Shown: one piece after another, positions 1 to 8,652 of the stretch
How the letters are laid out: each line of letters opens with the position of its first letter
Position numbering within the stretch: the stretch's first letter is position 1
From: Thalassococcus_A lentus
GTDB taxonomy: Bacteria > Pseudomonadota > Alphaproteobacteria > Rhodobacterales > Rhodobacteraceae
Reading direction: 5' to 3'
Assembly: GCF_028023555.1 (NCBI RefSeq)
Contig: NZ_JAQIOY010000002.1
Coordinates: forward strand, 682,001 to 746,000
Length of the DNA: 64,000 bases
Notes under the pieces: generated by a model
Told to the model about the DNA's origin: nothing
The model's database searches: none
What the model saw: the letters and a program-made list of their open reading frames with translations, nothing else
Translations under genes and position numbers: made by a program

Positions 1-25
1 GGTTAATGCCCGCTCTGCTGCCGAA

Positions 26-1432
26 TTAGCAGCTGTAGTACATGCCGAACTCAACAGGGTGCGGCGTGTGCTCGTAAGTTTCGATCTCTTCCATCTTGAG
101 CTCGATGTAGCCCGCGATCTGGTCTTTGGTGAACACGTCACCGGCCAGCAGGAAGTCGTGATCGTTTTCAAGGCACTCGATTGCTTCACGCAGGGAGCCG
201 CAAACCGTCGGGATGCCGGCCAGTTCTTCTGCAGGCAGATCATAGAGGTTCTTGTCCATCGCCTCGCCGGGATCGATCTTGTTCTTGATACCGTCAAGAC
301 CGGCCATGAGCAGAGCGGCGAAGCACAGGTATGGGTTCGCGCTTGGATCAGGGAAACGCGCTTCAACACGCTTGGCCTTGGGGCTTTCGGTCCATGGAAT
401 ACGGACACAGCCGGAACGGTTACGAGCAGAGTATGCGCGCAGAACAGGTGCTTCGAAGCCCGGGATCAAACGCTTGTAAGAGTTTGTCGAAGGGTTGGTG
501 AAGGCGTTCAGCGTCTTGGCGTGCTTCAGGATGCCGCCGATGAAGTACAGCGCTTCCTGAGACAGGTCAGCGTATTTGTCGCCAGCAAAGAGCGGCTTGC
601 CGTCTTTCCAGATCGACATGTTGCAGTGCATGCCGGTGCCGTTGTCGCCGTAAATCGGCTTGGGCATGAAGGTTGCCGACTTGCCGTAAGCCTGTGCCAC
701 GTTGTGGATCACGTACTTGTACTTCTGCAGCTCGTCCGCCTGAGTGGTCAGCGAGCCAAAGATCAGGCCCAGTTCGTGCTGACAGGACGCAACCTCGTGG
801 TGGTGCTTGTCCACTTTCATGCCCATGCGCTTCATGGTCGAAAGCATTTCGGAACGGATATCCTGGCCGTCGTCGATTGGGTTGACCGGGAAGTAACCGC
901 CCTTAACGCCCGGACGGTGGCCGGTGTTGCCCATTTCGTATTCTGTGTCGGTGTTCCACGATGCGTCGATCGCGTCGACTTCGTAGGATACCTTGTTGAT
1001 CGAGTTGCTGAAGCGCACATCGTCAAACAGGAAGAATTCCGCTTCCGGGCCCCAGTAGGATACGTCACCGATGCCGGAGGACTTCAGGTATGCCTCGGCC
1101 TTCTGAGCTGTACCGCGTGGGTCACGCTCGTAGGCTTCGCCTGTGTCTGGCTCAACAACGGAACAGTGAACGCAGATTGTCTTTTCCGCATAGAACGGAT
1201 CGATATAGGCGCTGTCGCAGTCGGGCATCAGTTTCATGTCCGACGCTTCGATCGACTTCCAGCCCGCGATGGACGAGCCGTCGAACATGAAGCCTTCTTC
1301 GAGGAAGTCCTCGTCGACCTGATCTTCCATTACGGTCACGTGCTGCAGCTTGCCACGTGGATCGGTGAAGCGGATGTCGACGTAGGCGACCTCTTCATCC
1401 TTGATCATCTTGAGCAGATCTTTTGCGCTCAT
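26..1432 (-). CDS. glnA: Type I glutamine synthetase
   Basis: ATP-dependent ligation of ammonia to glutamate in the cytoplasm. The 468-residue product has the length of class I-beta bacterial enzymes and the family blocks MFDGSSIAGW, the ATP/glutamate core around NGTGMHCNMSIWKDG, and the adenylylation-site motif NLYDLP, whose Tyr is the GlnE target in regulated enzymes. A longer reading frame exists to 1513, but the start at 1432 (MSAKDLL) follows an AAGGGAA ribosome site and matches the family N-terminus. It lies 55 bp downstream of glnB on the same strand, the usual glnBA operon of this group. Identity is secure; regulation by PII and GlnE is established for the family, not shown here. Confidence 0.97.
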   Translation of the reverse strand: MSAKDLLKMIKDEEVAYVDIRFTDPRGKLQHVTVMEDQVDEDFLEEGFMFDGSSIAGWKSIEASDMKLMPDCDSAYIDPFYAEKTICVHCSVVEPDTGEAYERDPRGTAQKAEAYLKSSGIGDVSYWGPEAEFFLFDDVRFSNSINKVSYEVDAIDASWNTDTEYEMGNTGHRPGVKGGYFPVNPIDDGQDIRSEMLSTMKRMGMKVDKHHHEVASCQHELGLIFGSLTTQADELQKYKYVIHNVAQAYGKSATFMPKPIYGDNGTGMHCNMSIWKDGKPLFAGDKYADLSQEALYFIGGILKHAKTLNAFTNPSTNSYKRLIPGFEAPVLRAYSARNRSGCVRIPWTESPKAKRVEARFPDPSANPYLCFAALLMAGLDGIKNKIDPGEAMDKNLYDLPAEELAGIPTVCGSLREAIECLENDHDFLLAGDVFTKDQIAGYIELKMEEIETYEHTPHPVEFGMYYSC

Positions 1433-1487
1433 TTCGCTATTCCCTTGTCTGATAGAAAGTTGGTTCGTGTTCTTGATCGGTCGCCCG

Positions 1488-1826
1488 TCAGAGCGCCTCG
1501 GAGCCGGTTTCACCGGTACGGATGCGCAACGCCTGCTCTACCGGGCTGACAAAAATCTTGCCGTCCCCGATTTTGTCCGTCTTGGCAGCCGAAACGATCG
1601 CGTCGATCGCGCCATCTACCTGATCGTCATCCAGAACGACCTCGATTTTGACCTTCGGCAGAAAGTCGACGACATATTCCGCGCCGCGATACAGTTCGGT
1701 GTGACCTTTCTGACGGCCGAAACCTTTAACTTCGACAACGCTCAGGCCTTGAATGCCGGCGTCTTGAAGGGCTTCCTTGACCTCGTCGAGTTTGAAAGGC
1801 TTGATGATCGCCTCGATCTTTTTCAT
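1488..1826 (-). CDS. glnB: Nitrogen regulatory protein P-II
   Basis: Small trimeric signal protein that senses 2-oxoglutarate, ATP/ADP and, through uridylylation, glutamine, and then controls glutamine synthetase adenylylation and the NtrB/NtrC system. The product is 112 residues, the exact family length, beginning MKKIEAIIKPFKL. The T-loop motif RGAEYVVDF carries the uridylylated Tyr51. A TGAGGAG ribosome site precedes the ATG at 1826. It is the first gene of a glnB-glnA operon. The upstream stretch 1827-1991 should hold the promoter; I found no sigma-54 GG-N10-GC element there. GlnB rather than GlnK is favoured by linkage to glnA rather than amtB. Confidence 0.95.
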   Translation of the reverse strand: MKKIEAIIKPFKLDEVKEALQDAGIQGLSVVEVKGFGRQKGHTELYRGAEYVVDFLPKVKIEVVLDDDQVDGAIDAIVSAAKTDKIGDGKIFVSPVEQALRIRTGETGSEAL

Positions 1827-1991
1827 GGCCGTGCTCCTCACTTTGGTTCCGTAGGTGTGCAGATCATTTCCAGTGCAAGGCCACAATCAGATAGGCCTGC
1901 AGGCACAGGGCCCTTAGCCTGTAAAAAAGCGCTCTGCAAATTTATTGATCGTTTTGTCTATTTTTTGTGCAGTTTGAAAACTTGTGGTGGT

Positions 1992-2015
1992 TCCGGGCTC
2001 CTTACCGAGCCCGGA
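1992..2015 (-). terminator. Terminator of the RTX gene
   Basis: TCCGGGCTC (1992-2000) and GAGCCCGGA (2007-2015) form a perfect 9-bp stem with a 6-base loop, beginning 9 bases past the stop of the reverse-strand RTX gene. On that strand a T-run appears about 12 bases further on, so an intrinsic terminator is plausible. It insulates the RTX gene from the glnB promoter region. Confidence 0.75.
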
Positions 2016-2023
2016 TCAGAGGA

Positions 2024-3643
2024 TCAGCCAAGGATATCATCGCTGGTCACGCCGACGGTACCAATCAGATCTATTCGGATTTCCGCGCCACCGATTCCAT
2101 CAAGATCAACAAACACACGGGTATCGCCACCCACTTCGACGGTGCGGACGCTGGGCGTGCCACCCAGCGAGAAGCCACCGAGAATATTCACCTCGAACAC
2201 CCCGTCGAAAAGCGGGCGCAAATCCAGATAGTCCTCGCCCACCGTAAAATCTGTCACCACGTCGATCACCGCAAGCGATGGCTGCTGGTCCAAGGTGAAT
2301 ACGAAATGGTCTGCACCGCCGCCACCAGCCAGCGTGTCAGCACCGCCGCCGCCCACCAGTGTGTCTTCGCCGTTTTGGCCAATCAGATCGTCATCACCAA
2401 AACCGCCGCGCAGCAGGTCGGCATCCGGGCCTCCCAGCAGGCGATCGTTGCCCGAGCCGCCAGACAGCGTGTCATCCCCTTCTCGACCCAGCAGAGTATC
2501 ATTCAGGGCCCCACCATGGGCTACGTCGTCGCCTTCACCCCCATCAATGGAATCGCGCCCGTTGTGGCCGCTCAGGACATCGTCACCATCTCCGCCATCC
2601 AGCGTGTCATCACCGGTCGCGCCGAGCAGCGTATCATTGCCATCTTCGCCACTGATGTCGTCGTTGCCCACACCGCCGGTCATGTAGTCATTGCCCAGGC
2701 CTCCGCGAATGATGTCGTTCCCCCGCGCACCGTCTAGATAGTTGTTGCCCGCGTTGCCGGTCAGAACATTGCGTTGCGCATTGCCAACGCCATTCAAATC
2801 CGAGGCACCCATCAGGGTCAGCCGCTCGACAAAGTCAGGCAAAGCATAATCAACCCAGGATTCCACCCTGTCCGCATTGCCTTCACCCGCGACCTCGACG
2901 ATTTCGACGGTCGGATCGTCAATGCGGAAAACATCGTTGCCATCATCGCCGCGCAAGGTCCCGTTCAGGATCCCGCCCCGACCATCGAAAAAGTCGGACC
3001 CGCCGCCAAGGCTGATATTGCCGTTAATGACACCCGAATTGATCAGATTGTCAGCGCCGCTTCCGCCCAAGTAGGCAAAGTCGGACGGGTTGAAGGGCTG
3101 GCCGCCTGTGATGGTGCCTGTGTTGGTAACAAAGGTAATCCCGTCTGCAGATGCGGAATTGTCGATGCCTTCGTTTGTTCCACTGATCACCCCGTGGTTC
3201 TGAAACTCGGTAAAGCCAGAGTTGGCTATCTCAAGAACCACAGCCGTTGAGGTCGAGGTGATCGTGCCTGTGTTCACCACATCATGGTTTACAGGTATCA
3301 CGGCAGCGGCATCCGCTGTCAGGGAAAGTGCCGTTCCTACCGCGGAAATCGTCCCGCTGTTCAGAACGAGGCTTTCGGTCGTCACATCTGCCGTGATCCC
3401 GTTACCCGCAGATAAAATGGAACCCGATGCGCCAACCACCAACTCAAATTGCGTCGTCCCAGACGCTTCAATGGCCGTTGCAAAGGCCTGAATAGATCCG
3501 TTGACGATCAGGTCTGAATTCCCGGACATGACAATGCCATTTCCAAGGGTCAGGACCGACCCGTTTTGGCCGATTGATCCGCCTTCATTGTTGTTCAGGG
3601 TTTGTGTCGCGGTGACAGAATTGTCGATTAGAAAACTGGGCAT
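2024..3643 (-). CDS. RTX-repeat calcium-binding secreted protein
   Basis: Probable extracellular protein exported by a type I system. The 539-residue product starts at 3643 (MPSFLIDNSV) behind a GGAG site; an upstream extension to 3715 has no ribosome site. The first ~220 residues are beta-strand-rich with recurring NTGTI/NSGVI-like motifs that suggest a beta-helix. About 200 residues of glycine/aspartate nonapeptides follow (GGxGxDxxx, for example GEDGNDTLLGATGDDTLDGG), which bind calcium as a beta-roll. The tail (GVTSDDILG) resembles the non-cleaved C-terminal signal of type I substrates. No protease or lipase domain is visible, and no HlyB/HlyD genes are nearby. Adhesin or matrix protein is a guess. 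Confidence 0.85.
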   Translation of the reverse strand: MPSFLIDNSVTATQTLNNNEGGSIGQNGSVLTLGNGIVMSGNSDLIVNGSIQAFATAIEASGTTQFELVVGASGSILSAGNGITADVTTESLVLNSGTISAVGTALSLTADAAAVIPVNHDVVNTGTITSTSTAVVLEIANSGFTEFQNHGVISGTNEGIDNSASADGITFVTNTGTITGGQPFNPSDFAYLGGSGADNLINSGVINGNISLGGGSDFFDGRGGILNGTLRGDDGNDVFRIDDPTVEIVEVAGEGNADRVESWVDYALPDFVERLTLMGASDLNGVGNAQRNVLTGNAGNNYLDGARGNDIIRGGLGNDYMTGGVGNDDISGEDGNDTLLGATGDDTLDGGDGDDVLSGHNGRDSIDGGEGDDVAHGGALNDTLLGREGDDTLSGGSGNDRLLGGPDADLLRGGFGDDDLIGQNGEDTLVGGGGADTLAGGGGADHFVFTLDQQPSLAVIDVVTDFTVGEDYLDLRPLFDGVFEVNILGGFSLGGTPSVRTVEVGGDTRVFVDLDGIGGAEIRIDLIGTVGVTSDDILG

Positions 3644-3711
3644 GGTTGCGCTCCTTTCAGCATCAAGGAAAGCGGACCACACGCCGAAAAAGGGCAATAA
3701 CAGGAACAAAA

Positions 3712-3727
3712 TCAAAAGCGCTTTTGA
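3712..3727. repeat. 16-bp perfect palindrome in divergent intergenic region
   Basis: TCAAAAGCGCTTTTGA is a perfect palindrome midway between the RTX gene (start 3643, reverse) and the nnr gene (start 3846, forward). Position and symmetry fit a dimeric regulator site, but no regulator gene is adjacent and chance occurrence cannot be excluded. Confidence 0.4.
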
Positions 3728-3845
3728 AATACGTCAGCGCGAAGTCCCACCTATAGAATGCAGGCAGTGTGGTATTGGTCGGGGTGTTATGTCAAAGATT
3801 CAGTGAACGGCCCAACCATAGCGGGTACGGCGACAGGAGCGGAAT

Positions 3846-5537
3846 TTGGCACAATTGCTGACAGCAGCCCAGATGCGGGCCATGGAACAGGCGGCGATTG
3901 ACAGCGGCGCGGTGACCGGACTTGAGCTGATGGAACGGGCGGGCGCTGGGGTTGTCGAAGCTGTCATGGAAGAGTGGCCCGAGCTGGCCCAGGGCACGCA
4001 TCGCGCTGTGGTGCTTTGCGGTCCGGGCAACAACGGTGGCGACGGGTTCGTCGTGGCGCGTTTGCTGAAGGAACTTGGCTGGACAGTCGAGGTGTTCCTC
4101 TATGGCGATCCGGAAAAACTGCCGCCGGATGCGAAGGCTAATTTCGAACGCTGGCAAGCCTTGGGCCCAACAAGTGACATGCTCGACATGGATGCGGCCA
4201 GTTCTGTTGCTCTGGATCCCTCCGAAGACGGGATCCTTCTGGACGCGATTTTCGGCACGGGCCTGAGCCGAGGCTTGGAAGCTGATTTGCGCCTTGCACT
4301 CAGCAGCTTTCGCAGCGTTGTTCCGGTTTGCTTTCTGAAGTCCGTCAATGTCGATGTGCCAAGCGGGCTTTGTTCAGACTCAGGCAAATGGCTGGTTGGA
4401 GAAGACGGCTTTGACACCGCATGGCGTACCGACCTGACCGTTACTTTTCATCGCCCGCGCGTGGCCCACTATCTGAGTGATGCGCAGGCCCAAAGCCTGC
4501 GCGTGAAGGATATTGGCCTCGATGCCATCCAAAGCCAGCGGCACGCCAGCTCGATTGCGCCAGGCCTCACCGCCCTTTTGTCAGACGCCGCGTCACGGAC
4601 CTATCCGCTTGAGATAGAGAGCTCTAGCTTTGGCGCAAAGGACATGCTGGATGCTGTTGCGCCGCAACCGGCGATCACTGAATTGCTTCAAGGCTGCGAC
4701 GGCTTGATCGACAAGGCCGAAACGGGTGGACACAAATACACCCATGGACACGCCTTGGTTCTGTCAGGTGGTTTTGGCCAGACCGGGGCTGCCCGACTGG
4801 CTGCGCGCGGGGCGTTGCGTATCGGCGCGGGGCTGGTGACTTTGGCGGTGCCCGGATCGGCGCAGATGGAAGTGGCCTGTCAGATCACCGGTTTGATGAT
4901 GCAGCGGGTGGAAGACGCGGCAGAGCTGACCGAAGTGCTGAGCGACGCGCGTTTGAATGCGCTTTGCCTTGGGCCGGGACTGGGATTGGAACGGGCGCGG
5001 GACGTGGTGCCTGCGGCATTGGCTTTTGAACGGCCAACGGTCTTGGACGCTGACGCGCTCAGCGCCTTTTCCGACAATCCCGAAATGCTCTTTGCCAATC
5101 TCCACGGCGCTTGCGTGATGACCCCCCATATGGGCGAATTTGCCCGGCTGTTCCCCGACATTGCCCAAAAGCTCAACGCCCCGGCCAAAACCGGCCCGGC
5201 CTATTCCAAGGTCGACGCCACGCGAGACGCCGCAGCGCGGGCAGGCTGCGTGGTTCTGCTGAAAGGCCCGGACACCGTCATTGCCGCACCCGATGGCCGC
5301 ACTGCCATCAATGCCGCACTCTACGAGCGCCAAGCCCCCTGGCTTGCCACTGCGGGATCAGGCGATGTACTTGCGGGCTTCATCACAGGGCTTTTGGCGC
5401 GCGGCTTTGAGCCGATGCAGGCCGCTGAAACCGCCGCTTGGTTGCATGTGGAATGTGGGCGAAGCTTTGGTCCCGGCCTGATCGCCGAGGATCTACCAGA
5501 AATTCTGCCAAAGGTTCTGCAAAGCAGGATGGGCTGA
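3846..5537 (+). CDS. nnr: Bifunctional NAD(P)H-hydrate repair enzyme (epimerase / ADP-dependent dehydratase)
   Basis: Repairs hydrated NADH and NADPH: the N-terminal YjeF_N domain interconverts the R and S hydrates and the C-terminal ribokinase-fold domain dehydrates the S form. Residues ~1-220 carry the epimerase motif GPGNNGGDGFVVARLL; the C-terminal half shows LDADALSAF, MTPHMGEFARLFP and the nucleotide-site motif ATAGSGDVLAGFITGLL. Length 563 residues suits the fused form. The start is TTG at 3846, chosen because AGGAG lies 7 bases upstream and the family N-terminus (LLTAAQMRAMEQAAI) begins there. From memory, this gene often neighbours glnBA in Rhodobacteraceae; here the RTX gene separates them. 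Confidence 0.95.
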   Translation: MAQLLTAAQMRAMEQAAIDSGAVTGLELMERAGAGVVEAVMEEWPELAQGTHRAVVLCGPGNNGGDGFVVARLLKELGWTVEVFLYGDPEKLPPDAKANFERWQALGPTSDMLDMDAASSVALDPSEDGILLDAIFGTGLSRGLEADLRLALSSFRSVVPVCFLKSVNVDVPSGLCSDSGKWLVGEDGFDTAWRTDLTVTFHRPRVAHYLSDAQAQSLRVKDIGLDAIQSQRHASSIAPGLTALLSDAASRTYPLEIESSSFGAKDMLDAVAPQPAITELLQGCDGLIDKAETGGHKYTHGHALVLSGGFGQTGAARLAARGALRIGAGLVTLAVPGSAQMEVACQITGLMMQRVEDAAELTEVLSDARLNALCLGPGLGLERARDVVPAALAFERPTVLDADALSAFSDNPEMLFANLHGACVMTPHMGEFARLFPDIAQKLNAPAKTGPAYSKVDATRDAAARAGCVVLLKGPDTVIAAPDGRTAINAALYERQAPWLATAGSGDVLAGFITGLLARGFEPMQAAETAAWLHVECGRSFGPGLIAEDLPEILPKVLQSRMG

Positions 5538-5551
5538 GCGACAGCGCCCGA

Positions 5552-6448
5552 TCAGTCCCAGTCGAAGACCGCGAAAACACCGTGATGGTCCGAGCCCAAT
5601 TTAGGTTGGGTCAAAACGGTCGCGGAAAAACCCTTGCTTGCCATGACGTGGTCGATGCCCACAGGCAGTGGAATCACCGGCAGCTCAAAGGTGGCAGAAT
5701 AAGTGCCGACGCGACGCGTACCGCTGGCCTGCCCGATCCGAGAAACCGTATGTGACCACGCAACGGCGTTGAAGTCCCCGGCGAGGATTACCCGACCGTC
5801 CAATCCACTGAGGAAAGCCTCTAGTCTGTTAACCTGATCAGCCTGACCATAGGGCCATGGCCAATGCAGATGAATGGAGACCAACCAGATTGGCCCACCC
5901 TCTGACATGAGCTGAACAGCCGCGGCCCCTTCCCGACCAGCACAGCGCGCAGTGCCGGGAACCGCCGGGAGCCGGGACAGCACGGCCACACCACCGACCG
6001 TCGCAAAGTCGCAATAGATCTGCGTCGGATATTGGTCTTTTAAGGCCGCAAGAATGGTCTTGTTGCACCCTGAAACCTCTTGAAGGGTCAAAACGTCGGG
6101 CATTTGACGCGTGACAGCCTCCAGCCATGCCTGATCTTCCTTGCGACTGAAGAGCAGGTTCTGCTGATACAGGGTCAGCGCCTTGCCCGAAGTGTCGCCC
6201 GGACCGTTGGCGGGAATAAAACGGCTGTATCCATGCGGAACAAGGACCGCCACCATTGCGGCCACGCCAAGTCCGCGCTGCCATCCTCTGGCCCCCAGTG
6301 CGAACAACAGCATTGCACAAATCGCGAGAGGCACCCGGAACACCGCGAAACTGTCGGCAGCAGGATGCCATTGGCCAAAATACCCAGCCAGCACCAAAGC
6401 GGCCACCAGCCAGGCCCCTGCGCCAAGAACACCCCTGATCAAGCTCAT
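5552..6448 (-). CDS. Membrane-anchored endonuclease/exonuclease/phosphatase family protein
   Basis: The 298-residue product begins with about three hydrophobic helices (residues ~5-75), followed by an exonuclease III-like fold. Family motifs are visible: LTLQEVSGCN (metal-binding Glu), IHLHWPWP, ILAGDFNAVAWS (catalytic Asp/Asn) and GSDHHGVFA with the terminal His. The catalytic set therefore looks intact. The architecture matches the bacterial family of EEP proteins with N-terminal membrane helices; substrates are not known to me and could be phosphodiesters at the periplasmic face. It is convergent with nnr with only 14 bp between. The start at 6448 has a modest GGAA site. Confidence 0.85.
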   Translation of the reverse strand: MSLIRGVLGAGAWLVAALVLAGYFGQWHPAADSFAVFRVPLAICAMLLFALGARGWQRGLGVAAMVAVLVPHGYSRFIPANGPGDTSGKALTLYQQNLLFSRKEDQAWLEAVTRQMPDVLTLQEVSGCNKTILAALKDQYPTQIYCDFATVGGVAVLSRLPAVPGTARCAGREGAAAVQLMSEGGPIWLVSIHLHWPWPYGQADQVNRLEAFLSGLDGRVILAGDFNAVAWSHTVSRIGQASGTRRVGTYSATFELPVIPLPVGIDHVMASKGFSATVLTQPKLGSDHHGVFAVFDWD

Positions 6449-6600
6449 GTGACAATTCCCGAAACAAAAACCCGACGGTTTGAAACATGCCTCACCGGGG
6501 CGAACACCTTATCTCACAGCGCCGTGACAGCACTGACACGCAGCTTGCCCGCGCATCCGGGAAAGCCCAGTCTATTAACGCAACACCAAAGGACCCTGCC

Positions 6601-7812
6601 ATGCCTACAGAACGCCTTACCTTTCCCGGCCACTCCGGCGACATGCTGTCGGCGCGTCTGGACATGCCCGAAGGCCCACATCTGGCTACCGCTCTTTTTG
6701 CCCATTGCTTTACCTGCGGCAAGGACATCCCCGCCGCCCGGCGGATTGCCGCGCGGCTTGCGGCGATGGGGATTGCTGTGTTGCGGTTCGACTTTACCGG
6801 GCTTGGCCATAGCGGTGGCGAGTTCGGGAACACGACTTTCAGCTCGAATGTTGCAGACCTACAGGCCGCTGCAGCCTATCTGGATCAACGCGGATTGGCC
6901 CCTGATCTGCTGATCGGCCACAGCCTTGGCGGCGCGGCCATGCTGCGTGTTGCACCGCTGATCGAGAGCGCTCGGGCGGTTGTCACGATTGGTGCGCCCT
7001 ATGATCCGGGGCACGTGACCCATGTATTCAAAGAGGCCCTGCCCCAGATCGCGGCGCGCGGTAAGGCGCAGGTCGATCTGGGCGGTCGCCCCTTCACGAT
7101 CACGCAGGCCTTTGTGGATGATCTGAGTGCTGACCCCGTGGGTGCCTCTATTGGCACAATGAAGAAAGCCCTGCTGGTGCTGCACGCGCCTCGCGATTCA
7201 GTTGTCGACATTTCCAACGCGACAAACATCTTCACCGCTGCCAAGCACCCCAAGAGCTTTGTCACACTGGATGAGGCGGACCACCTGATCTCGCAGGCGG
7301 CAGACGCTGAATACACCGCCGAAGTGATCGCTGCCTGGGCCGGCCGCTACCTTTCGCTCACGCCACCGGCACCGCCCATTGGAACACCCGAAGGCGTGAC
7401 CCGCGTATCCGAAGCCGATCCCAAAGGGTTCCTGCAGGATATTCAGAATGGCCCGTTCCATCACATGCTGGCAGATGAACCGCTGGCCTATGGCGGCACC
7501 AATCGCGGCATGTCGCCTTATGGATTTCTAGCAGCAGGTCTGGGTGCTTGTACGTCGATGACGGTACGCATGTACGCACGCCGCAAGGGCTGGCCGCTGA
7601 CGCATGTGTCGGTGGATGTAACGCACGACAAGGTGCACGCACAGGACGCCGCAGCCAGCGCAGGTATGCGCGCGGACCGGTTTGTCAGACGGATCACGCT
7701 TGCCGGTGATCTGGACGACGCACAGCGCGCGCGGCTTTTGGAAATCGCCGACAAATGCCCGGTGCATCGCACCTTGGAAAAAGGGGCCGAGATCGCGACA
7801 GAGTTGGTCTGA
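6601..7812 (+). CDS. Alpha/beta hydrolase-OsmC fusion protein
   Basis: Two-domain protein of 403 residues. Residues 1-~250 form an alpha/beta hydrolase with the elbow GHSLGGAA (nucleophile Ser108) and a likely catalytic His in DEADHLIS. Residues ~270-403 form an OsmC/Ohr-type domain with two cysteines, in LGACTSMTVRM and DKCPVHRTLEKG, the pair that reduces organic peroxides in the family. The start at 6601 follows AAGGA; a longer frame to 6487 has no support. This fusion is recurrent in alpha- and gammaproteobacteria, usually annotated bifunctional alpha/beta hydrolase/OsmC. The substrate is unknown; a role in handling acyl or organic hydroperoxides is inferred. Confidence 0.9.
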   Translation: MPTERLTFPGHSGDMLSARLDMPEGPHLATALFAHCFTCGKDIPAARRIAARLAAMGIAVLRFDFTGLGHSGGEFGNTTFSSNVADLQAAAAYLDQRGLAPDLLIGHSLGGAAMLRVAPLIESARAVVTIGAPYDPGHVTHVFKEALPQIAARGKAQVDLGGRPFTITQAFVDDLSADPVGASIGTMKKALLVLHAPRDSVVDISNATNIFTAAKHPKSFVTLDEADHLISQAADAEYTAEVIAAWAGRYLSLTPPAPPIGTPEGVTRVSEADPKGFLQDIQNGPFHHMLADEPLAYGGTNRGMSPYGFLAAGLGACTSMTVRMYARRKGWPLTHVSVDVTHDKVHAQDAAASAGMRADRFVRRITLAGDLDDAQRARLLEIADKCPVHRTLEKGAEIATELV

Positions 7813-7818
7813 ATGCAA

Positions 7819-7845
7819 AAAGGCCGGGCACTGGGCCCGGCCTTT
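7819..7845. terminator. Bidirectional terminator
   Basis: AAAGGCCGGGC (7819-7829) pairs with GCCCGGCCTTT (7835-7845) around a 5-base loop. The A-flank on the left and T-flank on the right let it serve both the forward hydrolase-OsmC gene (stop 7812) and the convergent bioY gene (stop 7886). Confidence 0.8.
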
Positions 7846-7885
7846 GAAATCCAGATCGGCAGGCGCCTTTTGCGCCCTACCCGGT

Positions 7886-8485
7886 TCAGCCGCGCGCGCG
7901 GCCCACCAGTTTCCAAGCGGCAGGCAGAACCAGAGCGGCCAGGGCCAGCTTGATCGCGTCGCCCAGCAGGAACGGTGTCAGACCCCACTGCAGGATCGGC
8001 TTGTCCCAGCCGTAGAGCATACCCAGCCAAATCAAGCCCGGAACATAGATCAGGGCATTGCCGATCAACATGGCGCCGGCCATTTTGCCAGCGCTGCGAT
8101 CCCAGCCCGCGCGCGCCAGAGTACCCAGCGCCAGCGTGGCCAACACGTAGCCCACAAGATAACCGCCTGTGCCGCCCATCATGTATTCCAGACCGAACTT
8201 TTCAGCGGACGAGCCTGCAAACACGTCAAAGCCCAGTGCGCCAATGATCATGTATCCGAGGATGGTCGCCAGACCGAGGCGTGCGCCATAGGCTGCACCG
8301 ATGGTCAGCACGGCAAAGGTGCCCATGGTCATCGGAACCGGCCACATTGGCACTTTGATTTTTGCAGCCACTGCCAGCACGGCGATGCCCAGAACAACAA
8401 GCGCGGCCTGCTTGAGACGCAGAGCGGCCCCTTCACTTGGCCCAAAGGCTTCGGCCAGCACCGGACGGTTGAGAGTCAATGTCAT
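7886..8485 (-). CDS. bioY: Biotin transporter BioY (ECF S component)
   Basis: Integral membrane biotin-binding subunit of the energy-coupling-factor type importer. The 199-residue product has six predicted hydrophobic segments and the BioY landmarks KIKVPMWPVPMTMGTFAVL and GGTGGYLVGYVLA. The start at 8485 (MTLTLNRPVLAEAF) is behind a GGGGGA stretch; the frame extends to 8647 but that part overlaps the pntB terminator. No bioM/bioN genes lie beside it, as in many alphaproteobacteria where BioY works alone or with distant partners. I saw no TTATCTATAA-type BioR site upstream. Confidence 0.93.
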   Translation of the reverse strand: MTLTLNRPVLAEAFGPSEGAALRLKQAALVVLGIAVLAVAAKIKVPMWPVPMTMGTFAVLTIGAAYGARLGLATILGYMIIGALGFDVFAGSSAEKFGLEYMMGGTGGYLVGYVLATLALGTLARAGWDRSAGKMAGAMLIGNALIYVPGLIWLGMLYGWDKPILQWGLTPFLLGDAIKLALAALVLPAAWKLVGRARG

Positions 8486-8579
8486 GATGGGGTCCCCCGT
8501 GTGATCGTCATGTATCAAGTAACATTGTGCAGGGTTTTGCCGCAAATGCCGCGCTGCCGCAAGTCCGCAACGCGCATAG

Positions 8580-8602
8580 TTTGCAAACCCATACTTTGCA
8601 AA
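8580..8602. repeat. Paired TTTGCAAA palindromes upstream of bioY
   Basis: Two copies of the palindromic octamer TTTGCAAA lie at 8580-8587 and 8595-8602, 15 bp start to start, about 95 bp upstream of bioY. They could be a regulator site or chance; neither matches the BioR consensus I know. Confidence 0.3.
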
Positions 8603-8607
8603 AGCAA

Positions 8608-8633
8608 AGGGCCCGCTGTTTCCAGCGGGCCCT
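8608..8633 (-). terminator. Terminator of the pntAB operon
   Basis: AGGGCCCGCTG (8608-8618) pairs perfectly with CAGCGGGCCCT (8623-8633) across a TTTC loop, 20 bases past the pntB stop on the reverse strand, followed on that strand by TTGCTTTT. Confidence 0.8.
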
Positions 8634-8652
8634 GCAATCGCTTTCATGCGGA

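Noticed and set aside
59..1549. 496-codon forward open frame opposite glnA
   Set aside because: Shadow of glnA produced by codon bias; no ribosome site or domain.
1827..1991. Sigma-54/NtrC control elements upstream of glnB
   Set aside because: I looked for GG-N10-GC and found only a 9-base spacing near 1862-1880 on the reverse strand; TGCA-N12-TGCA there does not match the NtrC site.
2290..2760. Regular tandem DNA repeats resembling a repeat array
   Set aside because: The periodicity is 27 bp or multiples and encodes RTX nonapeptides; there are no spacers or cas genes, so it is not CRISPR.
8486..8607. BioR operator upstream of bioY
   Set aside because: No TTATCTATAA-like sequence; only unrelated TTTGCAAA palindromes are present.
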